Assembly: GCA_021324045.1 (NCBI GenBank)
Contig: JAJPJV010000001.1
Coordinates: forward strand, 62,001 to 126,000
Direction: 5' to 3'
Length of the DNA stretch: 64,000 nt
From: Actinomycetota bacterium
Lineage (GTDB): Bacteria > Actinomycetota > Acidimicrobiia > Acidimicrobiales > RAAP-2
This document shows, piece after piece, positions 34,570 through 43,857 of the stretch (the stretch's first letter is position 1; each line of letters starts with the position of its first letter). The notes under the pieces are model-generated. The model was given only the letters and a program-made list of their open reading frames with translations. It searched no databases and was not told where the DNA came from. Made by a program: the position numbers and the translations under genes.

Positions 34570-35333
34570 TCGTTCTCGGTTTCCTCGGTTGGGAGTGAGG
34601 GAACCTCGCCGCCGAAGAGGTCGATCACGGTTTCCTCACCGATGAGTCGGGCCATCCCGTTGCGCAGCATCGCTGCCTGGCGTTCGTAAGCGTCCACTGC
34701 CTCGATCGGGTCACCGGCCTGCACGTATTTGAGCACGTCGATCCATGCTCGGCTCAGCTGTCCTTCGACGTCGATGGCAAGGTCGATGTCTTCGACGGCC
34801 TTCGTCGCCGCCTCAAGCTCGGCACCCAAAATGTGGCGAAGGGACCGTACGAGAACGTGCTCAGTCTGGTTCCCAGCCACCTCGACCGCGACCTCTCCGA
34901 CTTCGATGATGCGCGGGTAGTAGGCGTCGAGGTTGCCGACCGCGGCAGCCAAGCCCCACACCGCCTCTTCGAACGGGTCGAGACGGTAGTTGCCGGGAGC
35001 CGATGCGAGGGCACGGACGGCACCGCCAACGATTCGGTCGCGTGCCGCCCAAACATCGAGGACGGGAACATCACCGATCTGCAGGTATACGCCCATCGCA
35101 TGAGCAGCATCGGAGATCGAAGGATGTCGGACTCGCGGGCCGCCTCCGAGGCCGCGCCGAACCTCGACGAGACCCTCCATTTCGAGGATCCGAAGCGCTT
35201 CGCGCACTACCGCTTTCGAGACGCCGAGTTGTGCAACCAGTTCGTTCTCGACCGGCAACGGCATGCCCGCTTCCAGCTCGCCACGGGCGATTTGACTGCG
35301 AAAACGGGCTGCGATCGCGAAGGCCGCCTTCAT
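34539..35333 (-). CDS. GntR-family transcriptional regulator, FadR subfamily
   Basis: 264 residues. The N-terminal winged helix reads FRSQIARGELEAGMPLPVENELVAQLGVSKAVVREALRILEMEGLVEVRRGLGGGPRV. The C-terminal all-helical ligand domain (about 75-240) matches FadR/FCD-type regulators (AARDRIVGGAVRALA, QLSRAWIDVLKYVQAGDPIEAVDAYERQAAML). FadR-type proteins usually sense acyl-CoA or organic acids. It lies amid CoA-transferase, crotonase and SDR genes and is a plausible local repressor; a crotonase gene lies upstream on the same strand. Confidence 0.9.
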   Translation of the reverse strand: MKAAFAIAARFRSQIARGELEAGMPLPVENELVAQLGVSKAVVREALRILEMEGLVEVRRGLGGGPRVRHPSISDAAHAMGVYLQIGDVPVLDVWAARDRIVGGAVRALASAPGNYRLDPFEEAVWGLAAAVGNLDAYYPRIIEVGEVAVEVAGNQTEHVLVRSLRHILGAELEAATKAVEDIDLAIDVEGQLSRAWIDVLKYVQAGDPIEAVDAYERQAAMLRNGMARLIGEETVIDLFGGEVPSLPTEETENDQVTAPSILS

Positions 35334-35358
35334 GGTCGCTCCCTCCTCGTTCGTTCCA

Positions 35359-36153
35359 TCAGGAGCCGGTGAAGACGGGCTTCTGCTTGGCGAGGAAGGC
35401 TTCGACCGCGATCCGGTTGTCGTTGGAGAACTGGGTGAGGTTCTCGAACGCGGCGGCGCGGTCGATGACGGCGGCCGCAGTCACCTTGAGGCCAGCATTG
35501 ATCGCCGCCTTGGTGTAGCGGATGGCGTACGTGGCTCCGGAGGCCAGACGCTTCGCCATGGCATCGACGACCTCGTCGAGGCGTTCGTCGGGGACGGCTT
35601 CGGTGATCAGACCGATCTCGGCCGCCTCGGCCCCCCGGATCGGGTCACCGGTGAGCAGGTAACGCCGTGCTCGCGCGTAACCGATCAGCTGAGGCCAGAT
35701 CGCAGGCCCGCCGTCACCGGCGACCAGACCCACCGCCACATGAGGATCCGCGAAGGTGGCGTCCGGGGTGGCGTACACGAAGTCGCAGAACAGGGCGAGT
35801 GAGCACCCAAGCCCGATTGCCGGGCCGCGTACCTTGGCGATGATCGGCTTTTCGAGGTCGAGGATGCTCGCTTGGATCCGGCGATTCGTCCGACCTGCGG
35901 CAGTGTTCATGGGCAGGTTGCCGCATTGCTCGCGGATCCAGTGAATGTCTCCACCCGCGGAGAAGGCGCCTGCGGCCCCTGTGAGGATGACGACGTCGCA
36001 GCTGTTGTCGAGGTCGAGATCGGTGAAGATCGTTCCGAATTCTTGGTGGAGCTCGTGGTTGAGGGCGTTCTTCACCTCGGGCCGGTTGATCGTCACCGTA
36101 ACGATCCGTCCTTCCCTGGTGATCTCGAGGTGCTCGTAGCGTTGGTAGTCCAT
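35359..36153 (-). CDS. Crotonase superfamily protein lacking both canonical glutamates
   Basis: 264 residues from the ATG at 36153. INRPEVKNALNHEL, oxyanion loops FSAGGDIHW and GPAIGLGCSLALFCDFVYATPDATFADPHVAVGLVAGDGG define the crotonase fold. The two acids of enoyl-CoA hydratase are replaced: Ser118 in GCSLA (for GCELA) and His138 in DPHV (for QPEI). Asp147 in AGDGG is the likeliest remaining acid. It may be an isomerase, hydrolase or lyase rather than a hydratase. The RBS region holds a tandem 10-bp repeat (AGAAAGGCAC twice). It precedes the FadR-type gene, same strand. Confidence 0.85.
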   Translation of the reverse strand: MDYQRYEHLEITREGRIVTVTINRPEVKNALNHELHQEFGTIFTDLDLDNSCDVVILTGAAGAFSAGGDIHWIREQCGNLPMNTAAGRTNRRIQASILDLEKPIIAKVRGPAIGLGCSLALFCDFVYATPDATFADPHVAVGLVAGDGGPAIWPQLIGYARARRYLLTGDPIRGAEAAEIGLITEAVPDERLDEVVDAMAKRLASGATYAIRYTKAAINAGLKVTAAAVIDRAAAFENLTQFSNDNRIAVEAFLAKQKPVFTGS

Positions 36154-36337
36154 CGGTGCCTTTCTGTGCCTTTCTGTTTGGTCAAGGCATCGAGCGTGGT
36201 CCAGGCACCTCGGCAGCTCCTGCGTCACCTAGAACCTCGATGCCAACAATGGAGAATCAGTGGTCAGTCCAGCGTATTACGGGATCCCTCCTGGGGCTGT
36301 CCATGTCGGGCTGGGCTCGGACCGTCGATCCGGCCCC

Positions 36338-37210
36338 TCAATAGCTTCGGACGCGGACGACGTCGAGCTTTTGTCCCCGGGGTCGGGTGACGAGGAACAG
36401 GTGGACGTCAGCGACGTGGTCGGCGTGCTGGCCCCCGTGGACTCCGGAGATCCGTCGAAGGACCCCGTCCTCGTTCCAACGTTCGTAGGCGACCTGGGCA
36501 TACTGTGGATCCCAGGCCCACCCGGTGGATCCGCCACCCTCCCCCATCGCGACCCCTTGGACCACGGTGGTCACGCGAATCTCCTCCCGGCCGTACTCGA
36601 TGCTGAGCGCTCGCCCGAGCTCTTCCAGCCCCGCCTTGGTAACTGCGTACATGGACAGCATGGCAAAGACCTCAATGGTGGCCTCGCTCGAGGTATTGAT
36701 GATGTCCCCACCCCCAGCTGCCCGCATGAGCGGGATCGCGGCGCGGCAGGTGTAGATGGGTCCCAAGAGGTTGGTCCGGAAATGGATCATGATTTCGTCG
36801 TCGGTGAGCGCGTCGAAGGGCACTGGCCGGTAGACGGCCGCATTGTTGATCAGGATGTCGAGCTTGTGCTGCTGGTGTTCGATCACCTCGAAGGCCGCAC
36901 GCACACTGGAAGGATCCCCGACGTCGGTGGGAAGCCCGACCGCTCGAGGCCCAAGATCCGCCTCCATGTCCCGGAGCCGTTCGATTCCTCGAGCCAGTAG
37001 GTAGACGTGCGCGCCTTCGTCGATGAACCGCTTGGCAATCGCTCGACCCGATCCACTCGTGGCACCGGTCACTGCCGCCACCTTCCCTGCGAGGGCTCCC
37101 TGTTCGCCTCGTTGGTGATCGGTGCTTGCCGACGCCGAGTCACTCCCGCTTCGGGCCAGATCCTGGGTACGGGGTACCCCTTCGTCGTTCACCTGGTCTG
37201 CCTGGGTCAC
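36338..37210 (-). CDS. SDR family oxidoreductase
   Basis: SDR core: GALAGKVAAVTGATSGSGRAIAKRFIDEGAHVYLLARG, LDILINNAAVYRPVPFDALTDDEI, INTSSEATIEVFAMLSMYAVTKAGLEEL (Tyr-x-x-x-Lys). Basic residues after the second strand (ARGIERL) favour NADP. The true start is unclear: there is no good ATG near the fold, so the GTG at 37210 (290 aa) is chosen; a GTG at 37192 is possible. The frame is open to 37420, overlapping the divergent amidohydrolase promoter. Substrate unknown. Confidence 0.78.
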   Translation of the reverse strand: MTQADQVNDEGVPRTQDLARSGSDSASASTDHQRGEQGALAGKVAAVTGATSGSGRAIAKRFIDEGAHVYLLARGIERLRDMEADLGPRAVGLPTDVGDPSSVRAAFEVIEHQQHKLDILINNAAVYRPVPFDALTDDEIMIHFRTNLLGPIYTCRAAIPLMRAAGGGDIINTSSEATIEVFAMLSMYAVTKAGLEELGRALSIEYGREEIRVTTVVQGVAMGEGGGSTGWAWDPQYAQVAYERWNEDGVLRRISGVHGGQHADHVADVHLFLVTRPRGQKLDVVRVRSY

Positions 37211-37418
37211 CGCTCTGCCCTCTCGCTCCTCAAGTTCGCTGATCGCGCAGATGAAGTCGCGCGGATGCAGTCTCGCGCGCACGCCGTTGACGATCGCGGG
37301 AAAATAGTGGTCTAATAGTCCGCGAGTTGGCACCGTGGAGGGGTCGCACCTCGGAGCGTCCGCTGGGAAGGCCCGGTGTGCAATCTCGCCACGGAGGTAC
37401 GGTCGAAGGGGAGGATCC

Positions 37419-38672
37419 ATGGCTACGGCGACTGAGGCTCCGCTGCGTTACATCGACTCCGATGGGCACATCCTCGAGCCCCCCACCGGGATGCAGGAAT
37501 TCGCCCCTGCCAAGTACCGGGATCGGATCTGGCACATCGAGACCGATGACGAGGGAGAGTGGGTCGTCTTCAACGGAAACCGCCACCGCAGCACCGGGTT
37601 AGCGGGAACGGCTGGCTTCGCCGACGAGGACGTTGAGCGTGTGCGCAGCGGCCAGCTCACCTACACCCAGACGCGGCCATCGGGGTGGACGGCCTCGTTG
37701 CGACTCAAGGACATGGACATGGACGGCATCGAGCTTTCTGTCCTGTACCCCACAATGCTGTTGGGGCTCCAGAGCCTCACCGATGTCGAGTTTGGCCGAG
37801 TTCAGGCGCGCGCCTACAACGAGTGGTGCTCGGCGCACCTTCGTGAAGGTCAGGGTCGCCTGTTTGGCTCCGGAGCCCTCCCACCGATGCATCACCCCAG
37901 TGACGTGCAGGCGGTGGCGGACGAGATCCGTTATGTCGCCACGCTCCCAGGCATGGTCTCGGTGGTCATGCGCCCCAACCCCGCCATTGAATGGCGGCCC
38001 TTCAACGATCCCGTGTACGACCCGATCTGGGCTGCGGCGCAGGACACTGGCCTACCCATCGGATTCCATCCGTTCTTGGCCGCGGACCTCCCTGGCGCCT
38101 GCGACGGCTTGAAGCTTGCCCGCATGCGCAATCCCGATGGGAGCTACGTGAGCCTGGAGGAGTACGAGGAAATGCGGAACGCGCGACTTCGCCAGGAGAG
38201 CCAGGTCGCGCTTCCCAACATCTATTTCACCCAGGCGATCGCGAACCCGGTGGACGTGATGAGCGCCCTGTGCTTCATCACCTCGGGCGGTGTTGCCGAG
38301 CGGTTCCCTGGTGCGAAGTTCATCTTCTTGGAGGCCAATGGCGGATGGCTTGTTCCCTGGCTTGAGCGGCTCGATCACCACATGCGGAAGTTCCCCTGGG
38401 ACGTACCGTGGTTGAAGATGCTGCCCTCGGAGTACTTCAAGCGGCAGTGCTGGATCAGCTTCGACCCCGACGAGACGATGCTGGCGTTCACGGCGCAGTC
38501 TCCATTGTGTGGGGCCGATCGCATCATCTGGGCGTCTGACTACCCGCACCCCGACGCCAAGTTCCCGGGGGTTACCCAGGAGTTGGCCAAGGCGCTCGAA
38601 GGTTTGAGCTACGACCAGAAGGTCGCCATCACCAGCAAGAGCGCGATGGAGCTCTACGGCATCAGCCTGTAG
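37419..38672 (+). CDS. Amidohydrolase family protein (Amidohydro_2 type), paralog 2
   Basis: 417 residues from the ATG at 37419 after GGGGAGG. RYIDSDGHILEPPTGM has the metal-binding D-x-H; later marks are MDMDGIELSVLYPTMLLG, GIGFHPF-like LPIGFHPFLAADLPG, FIFLEANGGWLVPWLERLD and ADRIIWASDYPHPDAKFPG. It belongs to the same broad family as the proteins at 29429 and 42358 but is more distant from them. Related proteins decarboxylate or hydrolyse aromatic acids; the substrate is not predictable. Confidence 0.87.
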   Translation: MATATEAPLRYIDSDGHILEPPTGMQEFAPAKYRDRIWHIETDDEGEWVVFNGNRHRSTGLAGTAGFADEDVERVRSGQLTYTQTRPSGWTASLRLKDMDMDGIELSVLYPTMLLGLQSLTDVEFGRVQARAYNEWCSAHLREGQGRLFGSGALPPMHHPSDVQAVADEIRYVATLPGMVSVVMRPNPAIEWRPFNDPVYDPIWAAAQDTGLPIGFHPFLAADLPGACDGLKLARMRNPDGSYVSLEEYEEMRNARLRQESQVALPNIYFTQAIANPVDVMSALCFITSGGVAERFPGAKFIFLEANGGWLVPWLERLDHHMRKFPWDVPWLKMLPSEYFKRQCWISFDPDETMLAFTAQSPLCGADRIIWASDYPHPDAKFPGVTQELAKALEGLSYDQKVAITSKSAMELYGISL

Positions 38673-38714
38673 GCGCACAGGACCAACACAGCGTGGGCGC
38701 GGGGGTCGAGCCGC

Positions 38715-39689
38715 TCAGCGTCCTTGCAGCGCCGGAAGGACCTTGGATTCGTAGAGTTCGAGGCACTCCCAGGCGACATCCGGCGGCACGCCGCCGACCA
38801 TGGGGTGGAGCATTGCGACGGCGTGTTCGCCTTGGGCTCGGAGTTCTTCGGCATAGGCCTCCGGCGTGATGACCCGGTACTGGCCCCCTTGGCGGAGCTC
38901 TTCGGCAGTGGCACGGTGGTACGGGCCCTGACCGCCAGCGCCCTCGAGCCATTCCGCGTAGGCATTGGTCTCGTGGAGGAAGTACGGCATGAGCCGAGGC
39001 CAAGCCGCCTCAGGATCCTCCGCGAGGAAGGTCGTGGTCATGGTGCCGATGGGAGATGGGCCAGGATCTGGTTTCCCCAGTTGCTGGCACTCCTGCCGGT
39101 AGACGTCCCACCACTGCGGACTGACTGGGAGAAAGCCGTCGGCGATCCGGGCCGCACGTCGAGCGGCGGCGGCAGAAGATCCCCCGAGGATCAACCGGGG
39201 GCCAGCTGGCTGGTGCGGTCGCGGGGTCACCCTGATCGTTCGACCGTGGAACTCGAAGGCCTCACCCGTCCACGCCTTTCGCAGGAACTCGATGACCTCG
39301 GTCGTCCGACGGGCACGCTCCGACATCGCGACGCCGTACATCTCGAACTCGCTCGCCACGTATCCGTTGCCCAGGATGAGGTCAATGCGGCCCCCCGAGA
39401 GCGCGTCCAAGACGGCGACATCTTCCGCGAGGCGCACCGGGTCGTAGAGCGGTGCGAGCAACGCAGCGATCGAGATCCGGATCCTGGTCGTCCGTGCGGC
39501 GATCCCTGCAGCCACGATCAGTGGCGACGGCAGGTAGCCGTCTGGCGATCCGTGGTGCTCAGAGAGCGCCACGCTGATGCCATCCCTGGCGTCAGCCCAG
39601 GCGGCCATTTCAACCGCCGCCTGGAGGCGGTCTGCCGAGGAAGTCTTGGCGAACGCTGGGTTACGTAAGTCGAAGCGCAGGGTCAGCAT
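38715..39689 (-). CDS. Luciferase-like (LLM class) flavin/F420-dependent oxidoreductase
   Basis: 324 residues with a TIM-barrel luciferase-like pattern: MLTLRFDLRNP, ISVALSEHHGSPDGYLPSPLIVAAGIAARTTRIRISIAALLAPLYDPVRLAEDVAVLDALSGGRIDLILGNGY. The segment GPRLILGGSSAAAARRAARIADGFLP is the usual phosphate-binding part. Such enzymes use FMNH2 or F420H2 in monooxygenation or reduction steps. Cofactor choice cannot be settled by eye. The flanking crotonase gene is on the same strand, about 65 bp upstream. Confidence 0.88.
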   Translation of the reverse strand: MLTLRFDLRNPAFAKTSSADRLQAAVEMAAWADARDGISVALSEHHGSPDGYLPSPLIVAAGIAARTTRIRISIAALLAPLYDPVRLAEDVAVLDALSGGRIDLILGNGYVASEFEMYGVAMSERARRTTEVIEFLRKAWTGEAFEFHGRTIRVTPRPHQPAGPRLILGGSSAAAARRAARIADGFLPVSPQWWDVYRQECQQLGKPDPGPSPIGTMTTTFLAEDPEAAWPRLMPYFLHETNAYAEWLEGAGGQGPYHRATAEELRQGGQYRVITPEAYAEELRAQGEHAVAMLHPMVGGVPPDVAWECLELYESKVLPALQGR

Positions 39690-39755
39690 CCGGCCGTCCC
39701 CCTCCCGCTGGCGCTGCGGGACCGACGACCCTTCGTCGTCAGCAGATGCCTCATC

Positions 39756-40535
39756 TCAACGACCCTTCCAGACGGGCTGGCGACGTTCGATGAACGCCGT
39801 GGCACCTTCCCGAGCATCTTCGCTCCCAAAGACCTTTGGATGGAGGTCCGCCTGCATCGCCCACACCTGGGCCGGGGGCAGGTTGGCTGCCGCATGGACC
39901 AACTGCTTGATGGCCTGCACGGCGAGCGGTCCATTGCTCGTCACACGTTGTGCGAGCGCGACCGCGGCCTCGAGAACCTCGGTTTGTGGCACGACCTGGT
40001 TGATCAAGCCGAGGCTCAGGGCTCGATCTGCACTGATCGTGTCCCCGGTGAGGGTCAGCTCGTAGGCGACCGCCAGGGGGATCCGTCTGCTCAGGAACAC
40101 GCCACCCCCTGCCGGGAACAGAGCCCGTTTGACCTCCGGGAGGCCGAACTGTGCGTTCTCTGCCGCGACCACCATGTCGCAGGCCAGCAGGAGCTCGAAT
40201 CCTCCAGCCACGGCGGTGGCGTTGGCTGCTGCAATGACCGGTTTGGCAGCACCTTCGCGGATGAAGCGCTGGTAAGCCGAAGCCGCAGCGTTCTGTGCCG
40301 CGCTCGGCGGCGACTCCGCACCTTGAGCGAAGTTTCGCAGGTCCATTCCGGCGCAGAATGCGCGATCACCGGTTCCGGTGATGATCACCGCGCGGATGTC
40401 CGGATCGCGATCGGCCTCCTCGATCCCCGAACCGATGCCACTGATCACTGCTGCATTCAGCGCGTTTCGAGCTTCGGGTCGGTTGATCCGGATGATCCGT
40501 ATGTCACCGCGTTGGTCCACTTCGACGTCAGCCAT
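39756..40535 (-). CDS. Enoyl-CoA hydratase/isomerase
   Basis: 259 residues, normal length. INRPEARNALNAAV, AFCAGMDLRNF and TAVAGGFELLLACDMVVAAENAQFGLPEVKRALFPAGGG give the two oxyanion loops and both catalytic glutamates (Glu114 in GFELL, Glu134 in LPEV). It hydrates trans-2-enoyl-CoA to 3-hydroxyacyl-CoA. It contrasts with the crotonase at 35359, which lacks both acids. It lies between the DUF35-thiolase fusion and the luciferase-like gene, all on the minus strand. Confidence 0.92.
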   Translation of the reverse strand: MADVEVDQRGDIRIIRINRPEARNALNAAVISGIGSGIEEADRDPDIRAVIITGTGDRAFCAGMDLRNFAQGAESPPSAAQNAAASAYQRFIREGAAKPVIAAANATAVAGGFELLLACDMVVAAENAQFGLPEVKRALFPAGGGVFLSRRIPLAVAYELTLTGDTISADRALSLGLINQVVPQTEVLEAAVALAQRVTSNGPLAVQAIKQLVHAAANLPPAQVWAMQADLHPKVFGSEDAREGATAFIERRQPVWKGR

Positions 40536-40610
40536 CGTGTTCCTCTCCTCGGTTTCAGCGATCCTCGGACCGTCTCGGTCCGAGGATTCCTGGCAGCGTA
40601 TGGTGGTTCA

Positions 40611-42308
40611 TCATGCGCCCCGGAGGAGGATCGCCCCCGCGGGTGTGAGGCCTCCACTCGACACGACAGCGACGCGGGCGTTCTTGCGCTGACGATCGCC
40701 TCCGTCCCCTCGCAGCTGAACGACCGCCTCGTGAACGAACCCCATACCATGTGTTCGGCCAGCTGACAGCTGGCCTCCGTGGGGGTTCAAGGCGAACATC
40801 CCCTCATCGAGGGAGATGTTCTTACCACCGGCGAGGAAGTCCTTGGCCTCTCCGATGCCACAGAAGCCGAGTCCTTCGATCCACGAAACGCAGTTGAACG
40901 TGAACCCGTCGTAGAGGCAGGCGACGTCCACGTCGTCGGGACGCAGGTCGGTACGTGTCCAAAGGTGCGCGGACGGACCGAGGACCTGGGGCTCGTGGGT
41001 CATGGTTGATTGAGCCCACTCCACGCGCTCGGTCATCTGCGTACCGATCGCCTCTACGAACACCGGTTTGGAACGTAGATCCTTCACCGTGTCGATGTGC
41101 GACACGACAACGGCAATCGAGCCGTCAGCAGGCACATCGCAGTCGTAGAGGCCGAACGGCCAACTGATCATCCGAGCTGAGAGATAGTCTTCCATGGTCA
41201 ACGGGTCGCGGTAAATGGCCTTTGGGTTGAGGCCGGCGTTCCTCCGTTGATTGAGGGCGATCCATCCCAGCGTCTCCCGCGTCGTCCCATACTTGTGGAA
41301 GTGGTGCGACGCGTACATGGCAAGGTTGTTGGCCGCGGATCCAATCCCGTACGGACCGCTGAAGCCTGGTACACGACCGCCACCGCTGACAAAGCCGGCA
41401 CCGTAAGGACTCGCGTTGCTTGCGCTTTGCGCACGCTGCAATGCGGCGAAGGTGGCTTGCCACACCGTCCGAAAGCACACGACGTGCTTGGCGATGCCGG
41501 CAGCCACGGCAATCATTGCCGCGATGACCGAACCGGCAGGACCGAAGGTCTCGCTTCCGCCGTTGTACCACGTGGGTCGGATGCCGAGAGCATCCTCAAC
41601 AGCGCTCACACCCCCTTCGCTAAACCCACCCATCGGTGGGCCACCGGGATAGGTGGAGAGACCATCGATGTCCTCAATGGTCAAGCCAGCATCTGCGACT
41701 GCCGCCTTTATGGCTTCAACCGTGAGAGCGAGTGGTTGGCGCATGAGCCGGCGCCCGATTGCCGAGGTGCCGATCCCGGTGATTGCCACCTTGTCCTCGA
41801 TTCGTTCGGTGCCGAGCATCGGACGGATCCAGCGCCGGTGATCCTCAGGAGCGGTTTCGTCGACGGGGAGCTCGGCGTCGGGCTCATCGAGCGGCACGAA
41901 CAACGGGATCCAAACGTCTTCGTGGTGCTCGAAGCGAGCCCTCACCCGCATGCCGACTCGGACCTCATCAACTGCGACATCGACAATGTTGCTGATGATC
42001 CGTGCCCGTGGGTCTTCCTCAAGCGCGATCGTCGCAATGGCAAACGGTGGGGGGAACTTCGGATCCCACTGGTGATGGTTGATCGTCACGCCGACCACGA
42101 CACCGCGTCCGCTCACATCTCGCCATCCGATGTCCTCCGACCGGCAGTACCGGCATACCGGCTGCGGAGGATGCAGCAGCGCGTGACAGTTTGCGCATTC
42201 GGTCAGACGCAGCACGCCGGCAGCGCCCGCTTCCCAGTACGGTCGATTGAAATCGTCGACCACGGGCAGCGGGCGCTGCACATTCGCCATCGTCAAGATG
42301 TCGCTCAT
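40611..42308 (-). CDS. Fusion of DUF35 zinc-ribbon/OB-fold domain with thiolase-like (SCPx/Ltp2-type) domain
   Basis: 565 residues from the ATG at 42308. Residues 20-145 are DUF35: a rubredoxin-like zinc ribbon with Cys38, Cys41, Cys52 and Cys55 (CANC-PVCRYC), then an OB fold. From about residue 165 (KVAITGIGTSAIGRRLMRQPLALTVEAIKAAVADAGLTIEDIDGLSTYPG) it is a lipid-transfer-type thiolase with YDGFTFNCVSWIEGLGFCGIGEA and NPHGGQLSAGRTHGMGFVHEAVVQLRG. In steroid side-chain catabolism, DUF35 (ChsH2) and Ltp2 are separate partners forming a retro-aldolase, so a related aldolase or thiolase role is inferred. Confidence 0.85.
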   Translation of the reverse strand: MSDILTMANVQRPLPVVDDFNRPYWEAGAAGVLRLTECANCHALLHPPQPVCRYCRSEDIGWRDVSGRGVVVGVTINHHQWDPKFPPPFAIATIALEEDPRARIISNIVDVAVDEVRVGMRVRARFEHHEDVWIPLFVPLDEPDAELPVDETAPEDHRRWIRPMLGTERIEDKVAITGIGTSAIGRRLMRQPLALTVEAIKAAVADAGLTIEDIDGLSTYPGGPPMGGFSEGGVSAVEDALGIRPTWYNGGSETFGPAGSVIAAMIAVAAGIAKHVVCFRTVWQATFAALQRAQSASNASPYGAGFVSGGGRVPGFSGPYGIGSAANNLAMYASHHFHKYGTTRETLGWIALNQRRNAGLNPKAIYRDPLTMEDYLSARMISWPFGLYDCDVPADGSIAVVVSHIDTVKDLRSKPVFVEAIGTQMTERVEWAQSTMTHEPQVLGPSAHLWTRTDLRPDDVDVACLYDGFTFNCVSWIEGLGFCGIGEAKDFLAGGKNISLDEGMFALNPHGGQLSAGRTHGMGFVHEAVVQLRGDGGDRQRKNARVAVVSSGGLTPAGAILLRGA

Positions 42309-42357
42309 GGCCGGGAGCTTTCCACGCTCCACTCGTTGTCGCCAGCTCGACGGGTCG

Positions 42358-43620
42358 TCATGCCCGTGCCGCGGACGCTTCGTAGAGCGCACGCCACTCG
42401 CGCTTCGAGCGGATGGTGGTGTCGACGTCGCGAGCTTGGGCACGAAGGGCTCCGACGGTAGCGTCGGATCGGGCGATGTGGCGGAACGGATCCCAGCCGA
42501 AGAAGCGGCAGGAATTCTGCCAGGTGATCTTCTCGATCTCAGCATCGGAGCATCCGGCGGCAGTCAGCTCGGCATGGACGAACTCCGGAGCATTGGGGAA
42601 GATCGAATCCGAATGGGGATAGTCGCACTCCCAGGCGATGTTGTCGATGCCGATGTCGTCTCGGATCTTCAGCGTTGCGGGATCCGTGACATAGCAGGCC
42701 AACGCGTGCTGGCGGAAGATGTCACTGGGGAGAAGGTCCCCGAAGTCGTGACCCAGCCACCGCTGATTGAGGTAGTGACGGTCGCAGCGGTTGAGATAGA
42801 AGGGGATCCAGCCGATGCCTCCTTCGGAGAAGGCCACCTTCAACTCGGGATAGTGACGAAATGCCGGCCCCCACAACAAGTCCTGGGCCGCGATGGCGGA
42901 GACCTGGGTCGCCAGGATGATGAGGTTGTCGATGGGGGCATCAGGAGCGCTGTTGATGGCCGCGAAGCCCTGACCGATGTGGAGGCACATCACCACCTGT
43001 TCCTCGGATGCGGCTCGGAAGAAGGGGTCCCAGTAGTCGACATTGTGATAGCTGGGGAGTCCCTGGAGGTGAGGAAGCTCGGGCATCGTCATGGCTCGGC
43101 AGCCCTTCTTGGCCACGCGGCGCACCTCGGCGGCCAGCGCATGGGGATCCCAGACCGGGGGGATCGCCAGGGGAATGAAGCGACCGGGATGCGACGCAGC
43201 CCATTCGTCGATATGCCAGTCGTTGTACGCCTGGGTCATGACCAAGGCGAGCTCCTTGTCCGGGCTGCGCTGGAAGTAGCCACCGGAGAACCCGACGAAG
43301 GAGGGGAAGCACATGGAGGCCAGGATCCCGTTGCGGTTCATGTCCCGGACCCGCTCGTTCACGTCGTAGGCGCCCGGCCGCATCTCGGCATAGGTCGTAG
43401 GGTCCATGCCCCACTCCTCCTTCGGCCAGCCGACAACGGCGTTCAGGCTGCCCGAGGTGCTCTCGGTACCCTGGAAGACCCACCGTTCGATTCCGTCTTC
43501 TTTGACCACGACTCGGGGCGCGTCTGATCGCCAGCGCTCGGGCACGTGGTGCTCGAACATGTCGCGGGGCTCGATGACGTGGTCGTCGATGCTGACGAGG
43601 ATCATGTCGTCGGGGTTCAC
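42358..43620 (-). CDS. Amidohydrolase family protein (Amidohydro_2 type), paralog 3
   Basis: 420 residues from the GTG at 43620, with AAGGAG about 6 nt upstream. DDMILVSIDDHVIEPRDMFEHHVPERW carries the D-x-H metal motif; later are YNDWHIDEWAASHPGRFIPLAIPP, VVMCLHIGQGF, VAFSEGGIGWIPFYLNRCD and IDNIAWECDYPHSDSIFPNAPE. It aligns end to end with the protein at 29429, including the VGALRAQARDVDTT tail, so the two are recent paralogs. The open frame reaches 44706 but its extra part is antisense to livG-like coding sequence. Confidence 0.87.
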   Translation of the reverse strand: MNPDDMILVSIDDHVIEPRDMFEHHVPERWRSDAPRVVVKEDGIERWVFQGTESTSGSLNAVVGWPKEEWGMDPTTYAEMRPGAYDVNERVRDMNRNGILASMCFPSFVGFSGGYFQRSPDKELALVMTQAYNDWHIDEWAASHPGRFIPLAIPPVWDPHALAAEVRRVAKKGCRAMTMPELPHLQGLPSYHNVDYWDPFFRAASEEQVVMCLHIGQGFAAINSAPDAPIDNLIILATQVSAIAAQDLLWGPAFRHYPELKVAFSEGGIGWIPFYLNRCDRHYLNQRWLGHDFGDLLPSDIFRQHALACYVTDPATLKIRDDIGIDNIAWECDYPHSDSIFPNAPEFVHAELTAAGCSDAEIEKITWQNSCRFFGWDPFRHIARSDATVGALRAQARDVDTTIRSKREWRALYEASAARA

Positions 43621-43857
43621 CGTCGGTCTCCTTCTGCCTCTTGGGTTCTGAGATATCCGGCTCCCACTGGCGCTCGGCTGGTGAGGCTCGGGTTGGAGCT
43701 CGGGCTCGCCTCCTCCTGTCGTTAATCGCTCTCTATTATTGCGCTCGCCGCCAGACGAGCCAGTGGGACTGCGGTGGGGGCCAGGCCGAGCGCGATGGCG
43801 ATTGGTACGATGGGCGAAGGAGGGGGCTATGAGATCGAAGGATTCGAGGTGCCGATC

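Noticed and set aside
37300-37330. Possible FadR-type operator (TGGTCTAATAGTCC) before the amidohydrolase at 37419
   Set aside because: The half-sites are not truly inverted and I found no second copy near the other genes of the region.
38724-39668. 314-codon plus-strand open frame
   Set aside because: Antisense to the luciferase-like oxidoreductase.
41247-42461. 404-codon plus-strand open frame
   Set aside because: Antisense to the DUF35-thiolase fusion; no conserved sequence.
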